DNA of 64,000 nucleotides from JAMXLO01 sp963812505 (lineage in GTDB: Bacteria > Pseudomonadota > Alphaproteobacteria > Acetobacterales > Acetobacteraceae): NCBI GenBank assembly GCA_963812505.1, contig CAWEVM010000017.1, positions 124,001-188,000 of the forward strand. Direction: 5' to 3'. Below are positions 25,264 through 33,700 of this stretch, in pieces. Position 1 is the stretch's first letter; every line of letters starts with the position of its first letter. Made by a program: the position numbers and the translations under genes. The notes under the pieces are model-generated. The model saw nothing but the letters and a program-made list of their open reading frames with translations. It made no database searches and was not told where the DNA came from.

Positions 25264-26315
25264 CGCATCAGCGGCAGTATGCGTGTGCCGAACTGCTCCA
25301 TGCCGATCACGAAGTCATCGAACGTCAGCATCACGCCCTGCACCCCCGGCACCCCAGCGAGTTCGTCCAGCATGCGCGCGACCGACGCGTAGGATCCCAC
25401 CAGCACGCCTTGGTTGGTCGGCAGCTTGTCGACGCCAAGTGTGCGGCGTTTGTGGGCCTGCGAGTACGGGTCTTGATTGGGGTCGTCGTCGGCCTGGGCA
25501 TCGCGGTAGGCGAGCGCCTCAACGTCGGTGCCGGCCTTGTAGTGTTCCCACTTCGCCATCGCCGCGGCATCGGTCTCGTCGGCGATCACCATTTGCAGCA
25601 CCAATGCGCCGCATTGGCGTCCGGTCTCCTGTGTCGCGGCAACCAGCCGGGCGATGCTCGGAGCAACGCGCGTCGGCTCGTTCACTCCGCCGCTGCCGCA
25701 GAAATTATAGTCGGCATAGCGCGCGGCGAAGCGTGTGCCGTTGTCGCTCTGTGCGGCGCAGATGAAAGGGATCTTCGCGGTCGGCAGCGGTAGGCAGCGG
25801 CAGTCGTCCATCTGGAAGAACGCGCCCTTGAAGTCGGAACGACCCGTCTGCCAGAGTTCATTCATGATGGTGACGTATTCGGCGCAGTATTCGTATCGAC
25901 GCCGATAGTGTTCATGCCCAGGCCAGATCCCCATCTGGGTGTATTCGCGGCGCTGCCAGCCGGAGATGATGTTGACGCCGAACCGGCCGTGCGAGATCGA
26001 GTCGATTGTCACCGCCATGCGCGCCGTGATCGGTGGCGGCATGGTCAGGACGGCGCATGTCGCGAACAACTGGATGCGCGTTGTCACTGATGCGAGGCCT
26101 GCCATCAGCGTGAACAACTCTAGGTTATGGTCCCAGAATTCCGACGGGCCGCCGAAGCCGTGAAGCTTGATCATCGACAGCGCAAAATCGAAACCGAACC
26201 GCTCCGCCTTCTCGACGATGCTTCTGTTCAGGTCGAAGCTTGGCTTGTACTGCGGTGACGTGGTGGAAATCAGCCAGCCATTGTTGCCAATCGGGATGAA
26301 CACACCGAGCTGCAT
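25233..26315 (-). CDS. rutA: LLM-class flavin monooxygenase, pyrimidine monooxygenase RutA-like
   Basis: A 360-residue FMN-dependent luciferase-like monooxygenase. The N-terminus MQLGVFIPIGNNGWLIST, the FALSMIKLHGFGG segment, TIDSISHGRFGVNIISGWQ and MGIWPG, and the late LVGSYASVARMLDE and TFDDF motifs follow E. coli RutA closely through its whole length. RutA opens the uracil ring with reduced FMN and O2, giving a ureidoacrylate peracid. The partner flavin reductase (RutF) and RutB-E are not nearby; instead the gene sits inside an ABC transporter operon, 11 bases after the binding-protein gene. The substrate could therefore be a related cyclic ureide rather than uracil (inference). Confidence 0.88.
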   Translation of the reverse strand: MQLGVFIPIGNNGWLISTTSPQYKPSFDLNRSIVEKAERFGFDFALSMIKLHGFGGPSEFWDHNLELFTLMAGLASVTTRIQLFATCAVLTMPPPITARMAVTIDSISHGRFGVNIISGWQRREYTQMGIWPGHEHYRRRYEYCAEYVTIMNELWQTGRSDFKGAFFQMDDCRCLPLPTAKIPFICAAQSDNGTRFAARYADYNFCGSGGVNEPTRVAPSIARLVAATQETGRQCGALVLQMVIADETDAAAMAKWEHYKAGTDVEALAYRDAQADDDPNQDPYSQAHKRRTLGVDKLPTNQGVLVGSYASVARMLDELAGVPGVQGVMLTFDDFVIGMEQFGTRILPLMRCRNEIKAAA

Positions 26316-26326
26316 CGTATGCTCCG

Positions 26327-27619
26327 TTACGACGTGATGAACTCATTCCAGCGCCGCGTCAGATAGCGGTCTTCATCCATCACCGAGTTCCACACTGCGA
26401 TGTTGCCAAGGCGATGCCATATGTCGCCGCCATCTCGCACGTTGCCGGCCTTTTCCATCAGCTTGCCGAAGGGATTGACGATGTCGGTGGCGGCCGGCTT
26501 GCCGCCGTACCAGTAGTCCCACTCCGCCTGGGTCAGGTATTTCTTCGCATTCTCGGGTTGTGCGGAATAATAGCCCTCCCGCGCGATGAATGCGCCCTGG
26601 AAGCCGCCGGTGTACCAGTTCATGTACTCGTAGAAGCAGTCGAGCTTCAATCCGCTGACATGCTTCATCACGCCGAGTGTGTAGCCCCAGCCGCGATAGC
26701 CTTCCTTCAGCGGCTGGAACGCGCAGGGAATTCCCCGCGAGCGCACGGCGGCGACGGCGGGCGACCACATCGACTGGATCACCACCTCGCCCGACGCCAT
26801 CAGGTTCACTGACTGGTCGAACGAGCTCCAGAAGGAACGGAACTGACCGTCGTGCTTGATGCTCTGCATGAGATCGATCGTCTTGTCGATCTCCTGCTTC
26901 GTCATGTTGCCCTTGTTGCCGTACTTGATGTCGCCACGCGCCTCCACCGCCATGGCGACATCGATGACGCCCACGGTAGGATTGTCCTGCAGCGCGGCCC
27001 GCCCCTTGAATTCGGGCGATAACAGGTCGGCCCAGGAGTCGATCTCGCGCCCCACCAGATCGGGCCGGATGCCGAGAGTGTCGCCATTGGTCACGGTGGG
27101 AATGCCGGTGAGGAATTCGGTGGGCGCACCGCCGGTGACCTTCTGACCGTCCGGACCAGTGGCGTACAGGATCATCGTCGGGGTGATGCCCTGCTGCGGC
27201 GCCTTGCGTCCGTCGGGGTATTCGCCCTTGGTCAGCAGTGGGATCGTCTCGTCCCAGTACTTGAATTTGCTGAGTGGAATCGCTTGCAGCACGTCGCGGC
27301 CGGTCAGGTAGCGCATATAGACCAGGCTGACGTCGGCACAGTCGATCGCGCTAGATTGCGAAAGGAACCGGTTCAACAGGTCGGCGTTCTCAGAGGCCTG
27401 CATGTGGACAGTGAAGCCCAGATCCTTGGTCGCCTGTTCGGCGATGGCGGGGATGGTGGTGACCGGCGGACCGGCATGGTTCAGCACCACATCCTTGATG
27501 TTCTGTGCCCAGATCGTCGGGAACCCGGTTACGGCGCCTGACCCGGCGGCGAGACCTGCCGCCGCGCTTGCGCCGCGCAACACGCTTCGACGTGAGACCT
27601 TGCCAACCCCGATGGTCAT
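26327..27619 (-). CDS. Tat-exported ABC substrate-binding protein, spermidine/putrescine type
   Basis: A 430-residue periplasmic binding protein. From ATG 27619 the N-terminus MTIGVGKVSRRSVLRGASAA is a Tat signal (twin Arg at 10-11, hydrophobic core, then a cleavage region near TIWAQ). The remainder is a type II binding-protein fold with the usual hinge segments (PTMILYATGPDG, GYRGWGYTLGVMKH). The frame is open to 27724, but the earlier start lacks a sensible signal. As first gene of the operon it determines the imported ligand, which is not predictable here. Confidence 0.9.
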   Translation of the reverse strand: MTIGVGKVSRRSVLRGASAAAGLAAGSGAVTGFPTIWAQNIKDVVLNHAGPPVTTIPAIAEQATKDLGFTVHMQASENADLLNRFLSQSSAIDCADVSLVYMRYLTGRDVLQAIPLSKFKYWDETIPLLTKGEYPDGRKAPQQGITPTMILYATGPDGQKVTGGAPTEFLTGIPTVTNGDTLGIRPDLVGREIDSWADLLSPEFKGRAALQDNPTVGVIDVAMAVEARGDIKYGNKGNMTKQEIDKTIDLMQSIKHDGQFRSFWSSFDQSVNLMASGEVVIQSMWSPAVAAVRSRGIPCAFQPLKEGYRGWGYTLGVMKHVSGLKLDCFYEYMNWYTGGFQGAFIAREGYYSAQPENAKKYLTQAEWDYWYGGKPAATDIVNPFGKLMEKAGNVRDGGDIWHRLGNIAVWNSVMDEDRYLTRRWNEFITS

Positions 27620-27946
27620 CTGTGTGCCCCTTTCCCCGCCTGCATCGCTCATTTGCGCGTGTTGGCTCACGCGACAGCCGTTGCGCCTCCTCCCGTCTGG
27701 ATTGCTGCGTTGCAACATGAGCATGATAACGGCAGACCTGCAAGAGGCCTAAGATGAAAGATGAATTTGTAGGCAATACGACTTTATAATAGGCTATGTC
27801 AGGTTACTTAATGTGCCACGTTCTGTTGGCCTTGTTCTTGCGTCTTCCGAACGGAAGGGGGCCCTTTCGCCGGTGCAGTTGCACCATCTGCCTCAGCCGA
27901 CAACGAAGTCCGCCCCTCCCGGACGCTCTATGCCCAGGAAGCAGGC
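27620..27946. promoter_or_regulatory. intergenic region with a divergent promoter
   Basis: This 327-base gap separates the ABC/rutA operon (minus) from the hydrolase remnant and NCS2 permease (plus). The middle is locally AT-rich, and a perfect TATAAT lies at 27785-27790 on the plus strand with only a weak -35 candidate (TGAATT, 27762-27767). Promoters for both directions probably sit here. The right part (from about 27890) is open in the remnant's reading frame without a start codon, so the remnant may once have begun further upstream. Confidence 0.4.
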
Positions 27947-28060
27947 ATGCCGCAGATCGACGCTGAACCATATCCCTTCACGCTCAATCCTGCCGCCGTC
28001 GCGCTGGTCATCATCGGCTGGGTAGCTCCGTCTGCGGCGCTGCTCGCCGCACTCGCTTAA
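27947..28060 (+). pseudogene. remnant of an isochorismatase-family cysteine hydrolase (biuret hydrolase-like)
   Basis: A 37-codon frame beginning MPQIDAEPYPFTLNPAAVAL and ending in APSAALLAALA before TAA. The first 23 residues match the conserved N-terminus of cysteine hydrolases of the biuret/ureidoacrylate hydrolase group (IDAEPYPF ... ALVIID). The residues that should follow (DMQRDF with the catalytic Asp, then the Gly-rich segment) are missing, and the frame rejoins in what looks like the next helix before stopping. It is therefore an internally deleted, truncated gene. The NCS2 permease starts 14 bases later. Identified by eye, so the family name is tentative. Confidence 0.6.
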
Positions 28061-28074
28061 ACAGGAGATCCCAA

Positions 28075-29646
28075 ATGAGCGCACGCACGTCTTCGCCGTC
28101 ATGGTGGGTCCCAGGCGACTGGAACGGCTTCTTCGGTCTGTTCACCAACGTCGCGCTGAACATTATCGTGCTGACCGGCCTCTGCCTCGGCGTGGTGAAG
28201 CTGCCCGAGGACATCGTGTTCGGCCGCGTGTTGCCCGCGCTCGCCATCGCTCTGCCGATCGGCAACCTGTTCTATGCCTGGCTCGCCTGGCAGCTGGCGC
28301 GGCGCGAGGGTCGCGACGACGTCACCGCCCTGCCCTATGGTCCCAGCGTCCCGCACATGTTCATTGTGGTCTTCCTGGTCATGTTGCCGACCTACCTGAA
28401 GACGCAGAACCCGATCCTTGCCTGGCAGGCCGGCCTCGCCTGGGCATTCATCATCGGGATCATCATCCTGTTGGGCGCCTTCGTCGGTCCGACAATCCGG
28501 AAGTACACACCGCGCGCCGCGATGCTGGGCGCGCTGGCCGGTATTTCGATCGCGTTCATCTCGATGCGCCCCGCCGCGCTGAGCTGGCAGGTGCCGTGGC
28601 TCGCGTTCATTTCGCTCGGCATCATCCTGGTGAGCTGGTGCGCCCGCGTACGACTGCCGTGGGGTCTGCCCGGCGGACTGGTGGCGGTCGGGGTCGGAAC
28701 GGTGCTCGCGTGGCTCGCCACTGCAACGGGACTGAGCCAGGTGATGGATGCCCACGCCGTCGTCCTCGCTCTCGGGAAATTCGGACTGCATGTGCCGGTT
28801 CTGTCCGGCGACTTCATGGCCGGGCTGTCCGACATAGGCCCGCTTCTGGTCGTTGCCGTGCCACTCGGCGTCTACAACTTCACGGAAGGCATGAACAACG
28901 TCGAGAGCGCCTCCGCCGCAGGCGACAGCTTCGACCTGCGCAAGGTACTGCTGGCCGACGGCATCGGAGCACTTGCCGGTGCGGTACTTGGCTCGCCGTT
29001 CCCGCCCGCTGTCTATATCGGTCATCCCGGCTGGAAATCGGTCGGCGGCCGCGTCGGCTATTCACTGGCCACCGGTGTCGTCATCTCGCTGGTGTGCTTC
29101 CTCGGCCTGACCGCGCTGCTGCTCGCCGTGGTGCCGCTGGTGTCGATACTGCCAATACTTCTGTATATTGGCCTCGTGATCGGCGCGCAGGCGTTCGAGA
29201 CAACACCAGCGCGTCACGCGCCGGCTGTGATCCTCGCCATGCTGCCCAACATCGCGTCCTGGGCGCAAAGCCAGATAGACGGCGCGCTCGCCGCGGCGGG
29301 CACGTCGGCGTCACAGGTCGGCCTCGACAAGCTTGCCGGCAACGGCGTGATCTATCACGGGCTGCAACTGTTCGGCGGGGGCGGCACGCTGGCTGGACTG
29401 ATGCTGGGCGCGATTGCGGCGTTCATCATCGACCGCAAATTCGATCGTGCCGCGCTCTACGCGCTCGCCGCCGCGGTGCTGGCATTCTTCGGCTTCATCA
29501 ATGGCACCTCATTGCAGTTCGCCAATTCGGCGCCCGTGGCTCTCGGCTATCTGCTGATCGCACTGATCTGCGTGGGTCTCAGCCGATACCCTGCGGCAAC
29601 CGAAGTGCCGATGACCGAAATCATGGCGGAAGAACCGGCCGAATGA
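28075..29646 (+). CDS. NCS2-family nucleobase/ureide permease
   Basis: A 523-residue protein with about twelve to fourteen hydrophobic spans, an AGGAG ribosome binding site eight bases before ATG 28075, and NCS2-like segments such as ALPYGPSVPHM, a long hydrophobic core, VAVPLGVYNFTEGMNNVESA (a conserved E/N-rich stretch equivalent to the NAT substrate site) and LLADGIGALAGAVLGSPFPPAVYIGHPGWK. Members import purines, pyrimidines or related ureides with protons. It is flanked by remnants of a cysteine hydrolase and an allophanate hydrolase, so it was probably the transporter of a ureide degradation cluster whose enzymes have decayed. Confidence 0.82.
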   Translation: MSARTSSPSWWVPGDWNGFFGLFTNVALNIIVLTGLCLGVVKLPEDIVFGRVLPALAIALPIGNLFYAWLAWQLARREGRDDVTALPYGPSVPHMFIVVFLVMLPTYLKTQNPILAWQAGLAWAFIIGIIILLGAFVGPTIRKYTPRAAMLGALAGISIAFISMRPAALSWQVPWLAFISLGIILVSWCARVRLPWGLPGGLVAVGVGTVLAWLATATGLSQVMDAHAVVLALGKFGLHVPVLSGDFMAGLSDIGPLLVVAVPLGVYNFTEGMNNVESASAAGDSFDLRKVLLADGIGALAGAVLGSPFPPAVYIGHPGWKSVGGRVGYSLATGVVISLVCFLGLTALLLAVVPLVSILPILLYIGLVIGAQAFETTPARHAPAVILAMLPNIASWAQSQIDGALAAAGTSASQVGLDKLAGNGVIYHGLQLFGGGGTLAGLMLGAIAAFIIDRKFDRAALYALAAAVLAFFGFINGTSLQFANSAPVALGYLLIALICVGLSRYPAATEVPMTEIMAEEPAE

Positions 29647-29829
29647 CCGCAGTTCACCGGCCGCGCAAGGATTGCCGACCACGGCGGCCTCCCCGGCTAT
29701 CCCTACACCGCGACAGCGACTGCACCCGCGGTGGGACGCATGTTGGATAAAGGTGCGCTGCCGACCAGCGCGACCAACCTCGATCAGTTCGCCACCGGCA
29801 TTGCGCGTGCACCGCGACCCACGGAGTAG
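29647..29829 (+). pseudogene. remnant of allophanate hydrolase (amidase family, AtzF-like)
   Basis: Directly after the permease stop, in the same frame, 60 codons encode a stretch containing GLPGYPYTATATAPAVGR and TNLDQFATG before TAG 29827-29829. Amidase-signature allophanate hydrolases have ...GLPTTAACPxYAYTP...VGKTNLDQFATGLVGTRSPYG at this position, so the fragment matches an internal block of about 50 residues. The KDNID catalytic-Lys segment, TTAAC and everything after FATG are missing or scrambled. It is therefore a broken remnant, not a gene. An overlapping ATGA at the permease stop may be the old start. Confidence 0.6.
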
Positions 29830-30031
29830 CCGCGCGGAGATCAACCCGCTGCGATGCGTCGGATTGCGGCGCCTGTGTGCCTGCCTCGTGTTGCGCCCGG
29901 TTTCCGATCGTCGAATACTGGCGGCGCCACGCCCTCGGGCCGCATGGCGAGTTCACCCCGCTTGTCGATGACGGCGCGGCGTTCCGATGGCCCGATAGAA
30001 GTCCAAGACCCGGACCCATGGAGGAAGATCG

Positions 30032-30790
30032 ATGTCATTCTACCGAGGCATGACCTGCGAGAACGTGACCATCAAAGGCGACAAGGGAACGCCGATAACG
30101 GCTTATGTGGCCAAGCCATCCGGTCCCGGCCCATTTCCCGGCGTCGTGCTGATCCACCATCTCCCGGGCTGGAGCGAGCTCTACATCGAGACGACCCGCC
30201 GGTTCGCGCATCACGGTTATATGGCGATCTGCGCCAACCTATACGAGCGTGAGGGCGGCGGCAGTGACGGCAACCCTGATGACGTTGCCGCCAAGGTGCG
30301 CGCCGAGGGCGGCATCGCCAACTCCCAGATGGTAGGCGACACCGAGGCCGCGGTGAAGTGGATGCGCGCGCAGCCCGATAACAACGGCCGCGTTGGTCTT
30401 ATCGGCTCTTGTTCGGGCGGCCGGCACGCCTTCATCTACGCGTGCCAGAAGAAGGACATTGACGCCGTGGTCGAACAATGGGGCGGCCGCGTGGTGATGA
30501 CCAAAGAGGAGCTCAACCCGAAGACGCCCGTCGCGCCGATCGACATGACGAAGGACCTGAGCTGCCCGATCCTCGGCATCTTCGGCAACGATGATCGCGC
30601 ACCGAGCCCAGAGCAGGTGAACCAGCACGAGGCCGAGCTCAAGAAGCACGGCAAGAACTACGAGTTCCACCGCTACGACGGCGCCGGCCATGGCTTCTTC
30701 TATTGGCACCGGCCGCTGTATCGGCCGGAGCAGTGCATGGATGCGTGGGACAAGATCTGGGCCTTCTTCGGCAAGCATCTCGCGAAGTAG
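30032..30790 (+). CDS. dienelactone hydrolase family protein
   Basis: A 252-residue alpha/beta hydrolase with a cysteine nucleophile: GLIGSCSGGRH places Cys127 at the elbow; Asp187 or Asp188 (FGNDDRAPS) and His220 (DGAGHGF) complete the triad. A clear ribosome binding site (GGAGGAAG) precedes ATG 30032. The family hydrolyses dienelactones from chlorocatechol/aromatic degradation and other esters or lactones. A small conserved gene follows 11 bases later and is likely co-transcribed. Confidence 0.88.
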   Translation: MSFYRGMTCENVTIKGDKGTPITAYVAKPSGPGPFPGVVLIHHLPGWSELYIETTRRFAHHGYMAICANLYEREGGGSDGNPDDVAAKVRAEGGIANSQMVGDTEAAVKWMRAQPDNNGRVGLIGSCSGGRHAFIYACQKKDIDAVVEQWGGRVVMTKEELNPKTPVAPIDMTKDLSCPILGIFGNDDRAPSPEQVNQHEAELKKHGKNYEFHRYDGAGHGFFYWHRPLYRPEQCMDAWDKIWAFFGKHLAK

Positions 30791-30801
30791 GAGGGTCGGA
30801 C

Positions 30802-31107
30802 ATGTGCACGTCCATCATCGAGATTGCACGTGCGGAGGGCATGGCGAAACGCGGGGACCAATGGTTCCCGCTATCGCGGTCGGTGGTCGCCTATGACCAC
30901 GCGCGCCATGCGCCGCTGGGCGATGTCATCACGCTCGATTTTTACAACACGGACCTGGATCCCGGAGCGCGGGCGGGGATCGAGCTGACGCTGGAGACGG
31001 CCAAGGAGTTGCACGCCGCTCTCGACCGAGCCATTGCCGCCGCCGAGTTCGAGGAAGCCGAAGTGCGAGGCAAAGGTGTGGTGCTCAGCATCGCCCAAGC
31101 TGCGTGA
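30802..31107 (+). CDS. small conserved protein (DUF6295-like)
   Basis: A 101-residue soluble protein starting MCTSIIEIARAEG at ATG 30802, behind a GGAGG ribosome binding site 6-7 bases upstream. It contains WFPL, YDHARHAPLGD and a C-terminal helical segment rich in Glu and Ala. It resembles small proteins of unknown function (DUF6295) that sit beside dienelactone hydrolases; recognition is by eye and no activity is known. The frame is open upstream inside the hydrolase gene, but the RBS supports the later start. Confidence 0.6.
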   Translation: MCTSIIEIARAEGMAKRGDQWFPLSRSVVAYDHARHAPLGDVITLDFYNTDLDPGARAGIELTLETAKELHAALDRAIAAAEFEEAEVRGKGVVLSIAQAA

Positions 31108-31266
31108 CGAGCGAGCCGCGGTAGGAGGATTGGGCGGCATGATCACATCACCAAGGGCGTCACCTCGCGCATGCAGTGAACCATCGACGCACGCCTTCTC
31201 CCGGTAACGCACGAGATCGGCGGCAACTCCAGCCGCCGATCCCGCATTTCGCGGGCAAGGTGCCGA

Positions 31267-32184
31267 TCACGCACTCACTGGGGCAGAGCCAGCCTCAGCG
31301 AGGCGGCGCTTGGCTTCAGCGTACATATCCGCAGGCAGCGCGCCCTTTTGCAGGACCGCGACATTGTCCTGCAGGTGCGCCGGATTTGCCGTGCCGACTA
31401 TCGTGGTGTCCAGATGCGGGTTGCTGAACGTGAAGCGCAGGATGAACTCCATCGGCCTCATGTCGCCGAGCAGATCGTCAAGTTTCGCCCGCTGCCATCG
31501 CTCCCATTGGTGGCCGCGCTGCTTGCCTTCCGACGGTGCGCCCTTCGCGGCGCCGCCACGGACAACGATGCCAGCCCCGGCCTCGGACGCAGCGGCAATG
31601 ACCGCCTCATGCTCGCGCTCCATCGCCGAATAGGGGATTTGGAACACATCGAACACGCCCATGGCGATGTGATCCCTCAGGTGAGGCAGTGTGCCGGACA
31701 TGCCGATGAACCGCACCTTCCCGGCCTCCTTCAGTTCCATCAGGGCATCGACGGAACCATTTTCCTGCAATGTCTGCTTCGATGGGGAGATGTGGAACTG
31801 CACCAGATCGAGATAATCTGTCTTCATCCGCACCAGGCTCTGCTCGACACCGGCAATGATGTTGTCGTGGGTGTACACGTGCGGACTGACCTGGCCGACA
31901 GGCGCCGTGGCCGCTCCCACCACGCAACCACATTTGCTCGCGAGGTAGTACTCGGATCGGCGGTGCGAGATGTAGTGTCCGATTCGTTCCTCGCTCACGC
32001 CATAGTCGATCGAGGTGTCGATGTAGTTGATGCCGGCGTCGAGTACGGCATTGAGGATTGTATTGGCCTGCTCATCAGTCGTTGGGCGCGCCCGTGGGGC
32101 ACCGCGCAGTTCCATTGCACCGTAGCCGAGTACGGTGACCTGCAGTCCCGTACGCCCAAGTTCTCGCTTTGGCAGATCGGTCAT
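31267..32184 (-). CDS. aldo/keto reductase (first of two)
   Basis: A 305-residue (beta/alpha)8-barrel NADPH oxidoreductase. The catalytic tetrad is Asp56 and Tyr61 in YIDTSIDYG, Lys84 in ASKCG and His131 in VQFHIS. The NADPH-binding C-terminal region (TIVGTANPAHLQDNV) is present. The length is normal for the AKR family. It is divergent from the PQQ-type dehydrogenase gene; a GTATAC palindrome lies between them. The substrate is unknown. Confidence 0.88.
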   Translation of the reverse strand: MTDLPKRELGRTGLQVTVLGYGAMELRGAPRARPTTDEQANTILNAVLDAGINYIDTSIDYGVSEERIGHYISHRRSEYYLASKCGCVVGAATAPVGQVSPHVYTHDNIIAGVEQSLVRMKTDYLDLVQFHISPSKQTLQENGSVDALMELKEAGKVRFIGMSGTLPHLRDHIAMGVFDVFQIPYSAMEREHEAVIAAASEAGAGIVVRGGAAKGAPSEGKQRGHQWERWQRAKLDDLLGDMRPMEFILRFTFSNPHLDTTIVGTANPAHLQDNVAVLQKGALPADMYAEAKRRLAEAGSAPVSA

Positions 32185-32248
32185 GACTTTCCTCCTCGGG
32201 CGTCGCCCGTTTTCGGATGGTAGCGTAGTCGCCCACGCGTTGTGCTAT

Positions 32249-32260
32249 ATCGTATACGAC
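32249..32260. promoter_or_regulatory. GTATAC-centred palindrome, possible GntR-type operator
   Basis: The 10-base perfect palindrome TCGTATACGA (32250-32259) lies between the divergent aldo/keto reductase and PQQ-dehydrogenase genes. Many FadR/FCD-type GntR repressors bind operators centred on GTATAC. No GntR gene is in the window, so this is a suggestion from symmetry and position only. Confidence 0.4.
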
Positions 32261-32330
32261 GCTACCATCGGCCGCAAATTCAACAGAGCACACCGCGCGA
32301 CTTGCTCGACATCACATGATAAGTGGTCCG

Positions 32331-32336
32331 TATAAT
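32331..32336 (+). promoter_or_regulatory. candidate -10 box for the PQQ-type dehydrogenase gene
   Basis: A perfect TATAAT at 32331-32336 lies 18 bases before the TTG start at 32354; an AGGGG ribosome binding site follows at about 32340-32344. No convincing -35 hexamer is seen at the right distance, so an activator or alternate sigma factor may be needed. Confidence 0.35.
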
Positions 32337-32353
32337 ACCAGGGGAACAGAGCA

Positions 32354-33658
32354 TTGAGCTTTTCGACCGTCTTCGCGCGTGGAGTCGCCCTGATCGGCGG
32401 TGCCGCGCTCCAGATGCGACGATTGAGGCAGGGCTCGCCCGAGCCGGCGTGGGGCTCCGCTCCCACGATACCAGAGGCAAGACAGCAAGGCAGCATCCCG
32501 ACACTCAAGATGCCTACGGCGAGGGGCTGGACCGAGGGACAGACGCCGGTCGCGGCGCCGGGACTCAAAGTGAATGCGTTCGCGACAGGTCTGAAGCACC
32601 CGCGATGGATCCACGCGTTGCCCAATGGGGACGTACTCGTAGCCGAGTCCTCGAATGTGCCCAGAGAGGTCATGCGGAGCATCTTTGACTACGCCATGGT
32701 CAGCACGATGCAACGCGCCGGCGCCGTGGGGACCAGCGCAAATCGCATCACGTTGTTGCGCGACGCGGATGGCGACGGGGTGGCTGAAATCCAGGAGGTG
32801 TTCCTGGAGGAATTGAACCAGCCGTTCGGTATGGCGATGGTGGACGATACATTCTACGTCGGCAACACCGATGGCTTGGTTGCCTTTCCCTACACGCTGG
32901 GTGCTCGCCGCATAACCGCGCCAGGACGCACACTGGCCACGTTCAAGCCCGGTGGGCATTGGACACGCAGTATTCTGCCAAGCCCCGACGGGAAAAAGCT
33001 CTACATCGGGGTCGGTTCGTCAAGCAACATCGCCGAGAATGGCATGGATGCCGAAGCAGGCCGGGCCCTCATCTACGAGTTCGATCGCGCAAGCGGCAAG
33101 GGCCGCACTTTCGCGTCCGGTCTACGCAACGCCGTGGGCATGGCGTGGGAGCCGCGGACCGGCGGGCTCTGGACGGTGGTCAACGAGCGCGACGGGCTGG
33201 GCGACGAGACGCCGCCTGACTATTTGACCACGGTTCGCGAGGGCGGCTTCTATGGCTGGCCTTACTGCTATTGGGGACAGACGGTGGACGACAGGGTTCC
33301 GCAGGACCCGGCGATGGTCGCGACCGCGATTACACCGGACTACGCGCTGGGTGGGCACACCGCGTCTCTGGGCTTGTGCTGGCTGCCCGCCGGCACGCTT
33401 CCGGGCTATCCGGATGGTATGGCCATCGGACAGCACGGCTCCTGGAACCGCAGCAAGCTGAGCGGCTACAAACTGGTCTTCGTTCCATTTGAGAACGGGC
33501 GTCCATCTGGACCGCCGCGCGACATCCTGTCCGGCTTCCTCGCACCGGACGAACGCGAGTCATATGGACGGCCGGTGGGAGTGACGATCGGGCCCGACGG
33601 TTCCGTGCTGATGGCAGACGACGTGGGCGACGTCATCTGGCGCGTGACAGGCAAATAG
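32354..33658 (+). CDS. PQQ-dependent sugar (sorbosone/glucose) dehydrogenase-like protein
   Basis: A 434-residue six-bladed beta-propeller of the GDH-B/L-sorbosone dehydrogenase family. It starts at TTG 32354 behind AGGGG; a later in-frame start is possible. After a membrane-active N-terminus come PRWIHALPNGDVLVAES, a Ca-site-like RDADGDGVAE, ASGLRNAVGMAWEP, the YGWPYCYWG segment and GSWNRSKLSGYK, all typical of soluble PQQ sugar dehydrogenases in the periplasm. No c-type haem motif is present in the protein, so a separate electron acceptor is needed. A weakly hydrophobic stretch at 7-20 may be a signal anchor. Confidence 0.82.
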   Translation: MSFSTVFARGVALIGGAALQMRRLRQGSPEPAWGSAPTIPEARQQGSIPTLKMPTARGWTEGQTPVAAPGLKVNAFATGLKHPRWIHALPNGDVLVAESSNVPREVMRSIFDYAMVSTMQRAGAVGTSANRITLLRDADGDGVAEIQEVFLEELNQPFGMAMVDDTFYVGNTDGLVAFPYTLGARRITAPGRTLATFKPGGHWTRSILPSPDGKKLYIGVGSSSNIAENGMDAEAGRALIYEFDRASGKGRTFASGLRNAVGMAWEPRTGGLWTVVNERDGLGDETPPDYLTTVREGGFYGWPYCYWGQTVDDRVPQDPAMVATAITPDYALGGHTASLGLCWLPAGTLPGYPDGMAIGQHGSWNRSKLSGYKLVFVPFENGRPSGPPRDILSGFLAPDERESYGRPVGVTIGPDGSVLMADDVGDVIWRVTGK

Positions 33659-33700
33659 CAGGGACTGAGCGAGTGAGTTCCCGAGCGACCAGCAGGCGGC

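Noticed and set aside
27947..28060. A genuine small membrane protein co-expressed with NCS2
   Set aside because: The N-terminal residues match a hydrolase family too well to be chance; the hydrophobic tail is explained by deletion joining two hydrolase segments.
29643..29750. ATG overlapping the permease stop (ATGA) as the start of a new gene
   Set aside because: The frame reads a basic low-complexity peptide for 35 codons; homology to allophanate hydrolase is in a different frame, so the overlap is a relic rather than a working start.
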